A stretch of 34,880 nt of DNA from Triparma columacea (taxonomy: Eukaryota > Sar > Bolidophyceae > Parmales > Triparmaceae), in contig BRYA01000957.1 of NCBI GenBank assembly GCA_030267965.1, positions 435 through 35,314 of the forward strand. The letters are read 5' to 3'. Shown here one piece after another: positions 27,718-34,880 of this stretch. The position numbers and the translations under genes are program-made. The notes under the pieces were generated by a model, which was not told the DNA's origin, searched no databases, and saw nothing but the letters and a program-made list of their open reading frames with translations. The first letter of the stretch is position 1, and every line of letters starts with the position of its first letter.

Positions 27718-30429
27718 CTACTTCTTCTGCCTCTTGTTCCCACTCGCCTTTGTCGCCTTCCCGGATAGTTTGGGTTTCATATTCTTAACGCTCTCCTGCG
27801 TCGCGTTTCCCTTTCTTTTCCTTCCCCTGTTACTGTCGGTGGACGTGTTAACCTCCTCGTCGGCCTCCTCCTCGGACTCTTCATCAGAATCCTCCTCGGA
27901 ATCCTCCTCGCTCGAGCTCTCATCCCACTCGTCATACTTGTAAGCCTTCCTTCCCCTCGTTCCCTTTTTGGCCGAGGCATTGGGCTGTTTCTTCTTCTGC
28001 TGCTGAAGCTGTTTCTTCTGCTGCGCCTTCTTCACTGCAACGACCTTCTTGACCGCCTCCTCCACCACGTCATCACCGTCGCTCTCGGTGTCCTCTCCCT
28101 CCTCTTCGCTCTCGGTGTCCTCCTCATCTTCTACGGGGTCGTCGACGACGCCGAATTTCTTTTTGAGGTTCTCTAACTGCTTCATGCAGCTTTGCCTGGC
28201 GCTCCTCTCCGAGTCAAGCGCCTCCTTGACTACGCTCATCTCCCCCTTGAACTTCTCCCCCATCTCTTCGATCGCTACGGTGTGCTCTACCGCCCTCATG
28301 GCGATGTGCTCCATGCCATCCTTGACCGCGGCTTGGAGCTCGTTCTTGATGTTGAGGGCCGCGACCTCATCGTTTATCATCTTCATGCGGAGCTGCCTGT
28401 TTTCCTCCATAAATTCGATCAAGTCGGCGTCAGCCTCAACGCGGCGACACTCGGCGAGGAGGGCCTCGTGGAGGTAGTGGTCTCCCCCTCTGTCGGCGCG
28501 GATCATGGCCCCGATGGACATCCTGCTTTTCTTCACGGCAGCGGAGGAGGACCGGCGGGGGGCCATGGAGGATTTCCTCCCGACTGAGGACCTCCTGCTG
28601 GTGCTACAGGTGAGGAGCGGAGGGGGGGCAAAGGATTGCGTTAGGAAGAGGAAGAGGAAGAGGAAGAGGAAGAGGTACAATTCCGAAATGATTCCTCATT
28701 TATTTTTCCTCATGCAGTAGCCGTCATTCTCACCTCTTCCTCTTATCATTCTCCCTCGTCGCTTTCCTCTTCTTCTTGTGGGTGCTTGGCTTCATTTCGA
28801 TGACCGAGATGTCCTCCCCTCCCAGTGTGGGCAGCTCCTCCTCTATCTCACTGGCTTCCTCGAAGTTGGTGTCAACGGGGGGGGAGGAGGCTAAGGGGGC
28901 AGACGCTGGGACCTTCGTCAACGAGGAGGAGGGAGAGGTGGTCGCGGTGGCGGCGGCGGTGGCGGCCGCTAAGGCCGTCTTCTCCTGGAGGAGTTTCTTC
29001 TGCTCCTCGATCTTGCGCGTGGACAAGGTGTGCCTCCTGGCGTTCGCCTTGGCAAGGGCTGCGGCGGCGTTCACTGGGGTAGTCGTGGCCGCGTTAATGT
29101 CGGCGGCTGGGGGCTGGGTGGCCGCGGCGGCTACGGTAACGGGGGCTCCCAGGGTCGCGCGGCGAGGATTGTAGTTGGTTGCAGTGTCGAATAAGAAAGG
29201 CTTTGGCTGGGGGGGGGTGGGGGCGAGGAGGGACGCGAGGTCCGAGGAGGGGGTGGCCGCAGAACGGACGACCTGTTCCTCTTCGACAATCTCGGCCTCT
29301 TCGACGACCTCTTCCTCCTCTTCGACGACCTCCTCCTCCTCTTCCTCCTCTTGTCTCCGGCTGGTGTCAGATTTTTTGCTTGAGTCAACCCTCCCCGTCA
29401 AACTCATGTTGGTTGGCGTCCTCTTGCTCGCGCTAAGGAGCAATTTGGTTGTGGAGCTTGCCGATGCTCTGGCTGGGGATTTCGTGGGGGTCTTGGAGGG
29501 AGTGCGGCGGCGTCCTGGGGACTTGGCAGCAACGTCACGGAGGGAAGCCATGGCGTCGAATGAGGTGGTGGAGCCCCCGGTCTTTGGGGTGGTGGGGAGA
29601 CGGGAGTCGAAGACGGGGGTCTAGGTTGGGGTGGGTGGGGTGGGGGGGGTGAGAGGCGGGTTCTTCAACAGACTAAAGCAGGCTCTCCCTTCACTCACCT
29701 GGTTGGCAGACTTTGGCTCCGACATCTTAACGTTCTCGTCCATACCTGCAGCGAGCGTAGGGATGGAGAAGCTCTTCCTACTACTCTTGACTGACTTAGA
29801 GCTCTTGGGCTGGGAAACTGAAGCGGCGGCCGGTGTCTCCTTCCCAGGGGTCGTGACCTTGCGGAGAATGTTGCTAAGACGACGGGCATTCGACACGGTG
29901 GAGGATGGGGTACTAGATGCGGACGGTGGCGCTGACGGTGTGGCGCCTGTAAAATAAAACAGAGGGGTGATGGGGAAAGGTTGTTGCGAGCAGCGGGAAG
30001 GAGGGCGAGGTTGAGGTAGGAGTTGGGGTTAGTCAGAGTCCTTGGGGGTCCATTTGCGGGGTAATTGTATATAGTGGTAGCAAGTGAGGTATAAATTGGG
30101 CGTAAAGAAGCTTTGGGGAGTGTAGAAGGGGAGGGGAGAGAAAGGGGACCTCGGGGCGTTTGAACCATTTGTTCCATTATTTCTGTCAAATTGACTCTTT
30201 TCGATAATTTTCTATCTATTGTTGGTGGTAAATATACAGATAGACGCATGGGCGAATACTTACCGTTCATATCATTCTCCTTCGACGAGGATTCCTGAGC
30301 TTCAGCGGCTTCAGCGACCTTGGGAGTAAGAATGGAGGATAACCTCTTTGATATAGAAGCAGCGCGAGAACTACCGGGAGTTCCAGACAAAGAGCGGCCA
30401 CTTGGTGTGGTTCCAAACGAGCGATCCAT
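27718..30429 (-). CDS. Ser/Lys-rich coiled-coil protein, probably nuclear, four exons
   Basis: Exons 30429-30264, 29946-29699, 29620-28734 and 28603-27718 join in phases 1, 0 and 2 (donors GTAAGT, GTGAGT, GTGAGA; acceptors CAG, TAG, TAG), giving 728 aa. The first 480 residues are low complexity: repeated Ser/Thr-Pro and basic patches (SNARRLSNILRKVTTPGK, SPGRRRTPSKTPTKSP), a long Glu/Val run, and RRHTLSTRKIEEQKKLLQEK. A basic RRSSVGRKSSMAPRRSSS segment leads into the one ordered part, a helical region of about 120 residues (RVEADADLIEFMEENRQLRMKM to the MKQLENLKKKFG end). The tail alternates acidic blocks with KKQ and RGRK clusters. The layout suggests a chromatin, kinetochore or spindle protein (inference). 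I recognise no named family. Confidence 0.7.
28640..28674. repeat. AGGAAG microsatellite in the last intron of the coiled-coil gene
   Basis: About five AGGAAG hexamers in the plus orientation read as CTTCCT on the transcript, close upstream of the acceptor at 28605-28604. The repeat forms part of the intron's pyrimidine tract. Confidence 0.8.
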
Positions 30430-30840
30430 GTTTCAATTGCGTTTGAATGTAGGAATCAAGGAATCAAATTGGTGTAAAAACCTCTTGAAAAGGCCTTTGC
30501 TGAACCTTTTGAACGGGTTGGGTTGGAAACATCTTATTTTGTTGAAAATTTAATCAATCGAGTATTATGACCCGATTTCTCTTCACTCTTCACTCTTATC
30601 CGGGTTATATACCTCAAACACTTCTTTCGCTCGCGTTGTTATTTGAAATATTTTATTCATCTTATATGTTCCACACAAATAGAGTGGGAGCATGTTAAAC
30701 GAACGATGCTAACGAAATAATTTCATCCGTCCCAACGCAAAGTGCTCTGCCGCCTCCAATTCACCTTTTCGTGCACGTCGCAATACCCTTATGAAATTTT
30801 TCCACTCACATCTCATTTTTTCCTCATTTTTTCCTCATTG
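30430..30840. promoter_or_regulatory. Divergent promoter region, coiled-coil gene / XRN
   Basis: 410 bp separate the starts at 30429 (minus) and 30841 (plus). The middle is AT-rich (GAAATATTTTATTCATCTTATA). A TTTTTCCTCA direct repeat occurs immediately before the XRN start (30818-30840). No gene of its own. Confidence 0.45.
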
Positions 30841-33237
30841 ATGACGTTCACTATCCAACTCCTCTATCTCCTATCTCTTCTGTCCATTGGTGCATATGGG
30901 TTCTCACCTCCATCATCTCGTGTCCATTCACGTCCGCAAAGAGGGATATTCCCTGTGATGGCCGACGATTGTCTTCCTTTAAGTCCCAGATTTGACACGA
31001 AATTGAACGGTATTCCAAAGATGTTTAGGTCAGTGCTGTTTTTTAGTGAATGTAGATATCGATAGATGTAACTTAAATTCAAAGCTAGCTTCCCAGAGAG
31101 GAGATAACTAACACACCATCACACCGACTTCACCCTCCTCCACTCCTTCACCTACTTCACCCAGATGGCTGACTGATCAGTACCCCACGATCAACAGAAG
31201 GTTAAGTGAGGGTCTGCGCGAAGATAGGAAGGTGAGTTCATAAAGAACGATGCAATTGTTTCCAGATCATTCACAACCACGCACCCTCTCAACCCTCCCA
31301 CCCCACACACACACTCCATGGCCCAGGTGGACTCCCTATACCTCGATATGAACGGTATCATCCACCCCTGCACTCACGGTAACTCCGACTCATACGTAGA
31401 GTTGAACGAGACCGAGATGTTCAAGAAGATTTTCATGTACACTGACCGTCTCTACAAACTTGCTAAGCCCAGGAAGCTCCTGTACCTAGCGGTTGATGGG
31501 GTGGCACCGAGGGCAAAAATGAACCAGCAAAGGAGCAGAAGATTCAGGAACAGCAAGGACTCTGAGGAACTCATGGCCGCTGTCGTGGCGAGGGAGGGGA
31601 AGCTGCCCGACAGCAAGCAATTTGACTCCAACTGCATCACGCCAGGTACAGACTTCATGCTCAAGCTCTCACTCGCCATGAACAAGTGGATTGAGTACAA
31701 AATTCAGACCGACCCTTTCTGGAAAGATGGCGCGACGGTGGTGTTCTCTGGACCTGACGTTCCTGGGGAGGGGGAGCACAAGGTCATGGACTACATTAGG
31801 TGGGGTCAGAAGAACGATCCCGACTGGAATAAAGATGGCGGGCTCCAGCACGTCCTCTACGGCCTCGATGCCGACCTGATCATGCTCGGCCTCGTTTCCC
31901 ACGAGCCCAAGTTCATGCTGCTAAGGGAGAAGATGAGCGTGGTCATGGCGGGGAGAGGAAAGGGGAGAAATAGGTGAGAAAGGATCACAACGACACATTA
32001 CATCCTATCCTTTTATTCCTGCCAATTTACTAAATGCAACTCTTCGGCCGCCGCTCCCCTCTCTGCTTCTCCCCGCAGAAACAGGAAACCCAAGAACATG
32101 CTCGAGTACGGGCGGGAGGACTTTGAGCTTTTGGAGCTCTCCATACTCAGGGAGATGTTCGACCTTCAGTTTCGCAAGTTCGGGAAGAGGGACACCGACA
32201 CTTTGAAGCTGAACTTCTCTATTGATACAAACAGGGTCATCGACGACTTTATCTTCTTTTGCATGCTAGTGGGGAATGACTTCCTCCCTCACTGCCCCCA
32301 CCTTAGCATCGACTCGGGGGCGCTGAGTATGATGCTAAAGATATACACGGACTCACTGCAGAAGATGGGGGGGTACCTCACAAAGGGGGAGAAAATTCAT
32401 CCCAAGAGGTTCCAGTTTTTCATGGACCAGATAATGCAGCATGAAAGGTCGTACTTTGAGTCTAGGGCTGTCGAGGAAGGCGACAAGAAGTGGGCCCGCG
32501 ACAACTACGACGAGTATTACTACAGCAACAAGCTGGAGATATCCCCCGACGACCCCGATGCCGCCTCGAAGCGTAGGCAGATCGCCAGAGACTACATGGA
32601 GGGACTACACTGGGTGTTGAACTACTACCACCACGGGTGCCGTAGCTGGAACTGGTATTTCCCGCACCTTTACAGCCCACTCGCTACGGACTTGTTCGAC
32701 TTGAGCGAGTTTTACGACGAGGTTGATGAGGAGGGATTCGGGAGCTTCCCGTTTGAGGAGGTGAGAGAAATTTGCAACAACGAGTTTGAGGACGGTGAAG
32801 AGGATCAAAGAGAAGAAAGTGGTACTTGAAAAAATGCTCTTGCAACAAGCGAAGCTCCTCCCCGTAACTAACACTAAGGCAAAACCGTTTTTTCGCTCGC
32901 CACACACTCGCTTTCCCCCCCCCTGCAGGGCACCCCCTTCCGCTCCCTCGTCCAGCTCCTCTCCGTGCTGCCCCCGCAGTCCGCTAAGCTCCTTCCCAAG
33001 CCCTACGCTGAGCTCATGCTCCAGGATGAGTCCCCAATCGCAGACTTCTACCCCAAGGAATTCGTCACGGACGCCAACGGCAAGCGCCAGCCCTGGGAGG
33101 CCGTCGTAAAGATCCCCTTCATTGCAGGAGATAGATTACTCGACACTGTCAACTTGCTTAAGGAAGAGGATCTAAGCGAGGCAGAAAAGCGAAGAAATCT
33201 GCCTGGCAAGGAGCATACATTTGTGCCACCCAAGTAA
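30841..33237 (+). CDS. XRN-family 5'-3' exoribonuclease core with N-terminal plastid/secretory leader, five exons
   Basis: Exons 30841-31028, 31165-31231, 31327-31973, 32079-32760 and 32929-33237 join in frame (phases 2, 0, 2, 0), giving 630 aa. The canonical XRN start (M-GIPK-x-FRW) appears at residue 56 onward as NGIPKMFRWLTDQYP. It is preceded by 55 residues with a hydrophobic core (IQLLYLLSLLSIGAYG), then Phe-Ser-Pro-Pro and an Arg/Ser stretch, the form of a bipartite plastid leader. Catalytic motifs are intact: YLDMNG (Asp92), PGEGEHKVM (Glu233, Glu235), GLDADL (Asp266, Asp268) and VGNDFLPH (Asp368). The XRN_M helical domain follows (MEGLHWVLNYYHHGCRSWNWYFP) up to VKIPFIAGDRLL. It is much shorter than Xrn1 or Rat1, lacking the downstream accessory domains. 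Expected activity: processive degradation of 5'-monophosphate RNA. Confidence 0.9.
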
Positions 33238-33337
33238 AATGTTGTGTCGTTATATTTTGGAAATGTAACGAGATTGTGGCGTGAGGCGTCCTATATTTTA
33301 GCGTTGCTTTGCTGTAGTCTCTTACTTTCCCTCTCTG

Positions 33338-34094
33338 TCATCGCTTCCTTATCTCTTTTGCGTACCAGTTCCCGTCTCCCCTCGTCGCCTGCGCGTTTAT
33401 CTGCGCGTGTTGATCACGGCTTACTATTCTCTCTATGATCTCCCCCGTGCCTCGCACCAGCCGAACCCTCCCGTCTACAGGATCAACAACCTCCCTTATC
33501 TCGCTCTGCAATCGCAAGTAATCAGCGGGGGTCATGGGGGCCATGCTCTTGCTAAAAAAGCGGAGCCAAGGGGGGGAGCGAAAAGGGTTAGCTGTAAGGC
33601 AAGTTGTACTTGTTGTGTGTATGGTTGTGTGTGTCTGTACCCTCACCTCTTTGCCTGCTTTGCAAGAAGCTTTCGCTCTTCTTCAGCCTTAGCTTCAGCA
33701 GCGACTGCCTTCAAGTGGGCCGCCTGCAAGGGGAATGTTAGTCAAATCTACGCCCCTGCACTGCAACAACGTCCGAGCTCGCTCATCTCATTCCACTCAC
33801 CTCCCTCACTTCTCTCTCCTCCTCCTCCCTCGCTCTCTGCTCCTCTTCCTTGTGCCGTCTCTTCTTCTCCTTTTTGTCCTTCTTCTTCTCCTTTTTCTCC
33901 TTCTTTTCCTTCTTTTTCTTCTTTTTTTTCTCTTTCTTACGTGCCTTCTTGTCCTTGTCCTTGTCCTTCTTTCTTCTCTTCGACCTTTCCCTCGTCGAAG
34001 CAGAGGAACTGTCTGAAGACGTGGCATCGCTTTCGCTGTCAGATCTCGTTCGTTTGCCACATTTTCCGACACTTGTCACTTCGTCGTCTGCCAT
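33338..34094 (-). CDS. ARL6IP4: ARL6IP4 / SR-25 (splicing regulatory protein) homologue, three exons
   Basis: Exons 34094-33801, 33723-33647 and 33551-33338 join in phases 0 and 2 (GTGAGT and GTGAGG donors; GCAG and TTAG acceptors), giving 194 aa. The first exon is Ser/Asp-rich then a long Lys/Glu/Asp tract with RERSKRRKKDKDK; the second gives an Ala/Glu/Lys helix. The third exon carries the diagnostic C-terminal block: MAPMTPADYLRLQSEIREVVDP, D-G-R-V-R-L-V-R-G-T-G-E, I-I-E-R-I-V-S-R-D and INAQATRGDGNWY. This closely follows the ARL6IP4 family order (APMT...Q..IR.V.DP..GR.R...G.GE..E.IVS...H..IN..ATRGDG). Family role: nuclear speckle protein that modulates pre-mRNA splicing. It ends 100 bp from the convergent XRN gene. 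Confidence 0.85.
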
Positions 34095-34172
34095 TGTCGC
34101 TTAGATCCACTTTACTCTCCACTTGTGGGAATGAGGGAAATATAACCAAATCCACCCCAAGAAAATATTTAG
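34095..34172. promoter_or_regulatory. Very short (78 bp) divergent promoter
   Basis: Only 78 bp lie between the ARL6IP4 start (34094, minus) and the fibrillin start (34173, plus), so the two genes must share promoter elements or have overlapping leaders. AAAATATTTAG at 34161-34171 is the most AT-rich part. Confidence 0.55.
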
Positions 34173-34880
34173 ATGTACGCATCACTGGTTATCCACGTGA
34201 TTATGTCGTTGGCAATAGCTGTCATCTCTCCAGTTTTGTCTTTCCCATCGATTGGGCTTAACTCAAGGCTAAATAGGTTGCAACCTCGGCCATCAAACTT
34301 GGTGCTTGAGTCACAAACAACCCTAGATGATGTGAACCTCGTCAAGATGGAAATTTTGCAGCTGGGTGCTGCCTTGGACCGTGGACAGGCGTATAATCCT
34401 ACATCTGGGGAGTACTATGCCGGGACCATGGCCAAAGCCCGGGAAAAGGTTGAGGAGGTAAGTAGTGAGGGGTGACTTTACTCACCTTCTTCTGCAAACT
34501 CACTTCGCTCGTCGAATCGCAGCTCCTTAAATTCCAAAAAATTCCGACATCTCTCAACGAACTGGAGGGGGAATGGGAGCTGGGTAAGAATGAACAAGAA
34601 GTGAAAGAGCTCGCGAGCAGGACATCAACGCACCATATTGACCTTCTTGAGACTCACTTCGCTCGTCACGCAACTCTTATCCACTAACGCAATCCCCTCT
34701 GCGACTCGCTTCGCTCGTCACAGTCCTCTCGACAGTCCCTCATGGCATCTTTCGCTCCTCGCCGTTCTTCCTCGCCGTTCAAGAAGCTTTCCAGTTCGCT
34801 GAGAACACCACAGCATTTGGAGAGGATAAGGCGAACTTATTCTTTAAGCTCCACGAGCTTCAGACTTGCTCATGGGGGGT
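34173..34880 (+). CDS. Plastid lipid-associated protein (PAP/fibrillin), cut by the window end
   Basis: Exons 34173-34457, 34523-34583 and 34724-34880 (running off the edge) join in phases 0 and 1. An alternative start at 34203 (MSLAIAVISPVLSF) gives the tighter signal peptide with Phe after the cleavage site; either start yields a bipartite plastid leader. After a Leu/Arg-rich stretch come LVKMEILQLGAALDRGQ and KVEELLKFQ. Then the PAP/fibrillin core begins: NELEGEWEL joined across the intron to VLSTVPHGIFRSSPFFLA and a VQEAFQFAEN segment. Fibrillins coat plastoglobules and thylakoid lipid bodies and affect photoprotection and lipid storage (established knowledge). The C-terminal half of the domain is outside the window. 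Confidence 0.82.

Noticed and set aside
33735..34104. Plus-strand Leu/Phe/Ser-rich frames resembling membrane proteins
   Set aside because: Antisense of the Lys/Glu-rich first exon of the ARL6IP4 homologue; poly-Lys codons read backwards as Phe/Leu.
1..34880. tRNA, rRNA or other structured RNA genes
   Set aside because: None recognised by eye on either strand; a tRNAscan-SE and Infernal run would be needed to exclude them.

Overview
This is a nuclear contig from a photosynthetic stramenopile (ochrophyte), most likely a bolidophyte/Parmales-type picoalga. Evidence seen: most genes carry GT-AG introns of roughly 50-290 nt; five proteins begin with a signal-peptide-like stretch followed by Phe, the hallmark of bipartite plastid targeting in algae with secondary plastids; two genes carry DUF285 (BspA-type) repeats; one is a giant multi-START membrane protein. 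The clade assignment is inference from family content. Genes are dense, with convergent gaps of 83-100 bp and one divergent gap of 78 bp.

Layout. 1-5294 (-): multi-START/polytopic membrane protein, cut by the left window edge. 6060-8557 (-): four-exon plastid-targeted methyltransferase. 9224-9691: frameshifted MULE transposase relic. 10011-13394 (+): four-exon membrane protein with LRR_5 and DUF285 repeats, followed by an out-of-frame WW-like segment. 13762-14799 (+): adaptin-binding p34 (AAGAB) homologue. 14892-15801 (-) and 16133-16495 (+): a divergent pair sharing one small domain. 16609-16852: hAT-like MITE with an 8-bp target duplication. 16912-17582 (-): TAF13-like histone-fold protein. 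18168-19661 (+): intronless GC-rich fusion of a ubiquitin-like domain and an M14-type zinc peptidase. 20160-23765 (+): secreted DUF285 protein in which each 25-aa repeat is its own 75-nt exon; an assembly gap lies inside. 24465-26259 (+): metallophosphoesterase with plastid-type leader. 26375-27634 (+): alpha/beta hydrolase. 27718-30429 (-): Ser/Lys-rich coiled-coil protein. 30841-33237 (+): XRN 5'-3' exoribonuclease core with an N-terminal plastid/secretory-type leader. 33338-34094 (-): ARL6IP4/SR-25 homologue. 34173-34880 (+): PAP/fibrillin, cut by the right edge.

The genes do not form one pathway. They fall into three themes: plastid-directed enzymes (methyltransferase, phosphoesterase, hydrolase, XRN, fibrillin), gene expression and trafficking housekeeping (TAF13-like, ARL6IP4, AAGAB), and fast-evolving repeat proteins (two DUF285 genes). 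The most interesting signals are the XRN with a plastid-type leader, the one-repeat-per-exon DUF285 array next to a gene carrying the same 75-nt unit as contiguous coding DNA, the ubiquitin-like/M14 fusion, and the MITE. All exon structures were read by eye from splice consensus, reading frame and protein continuity; no transcript evidence was available.
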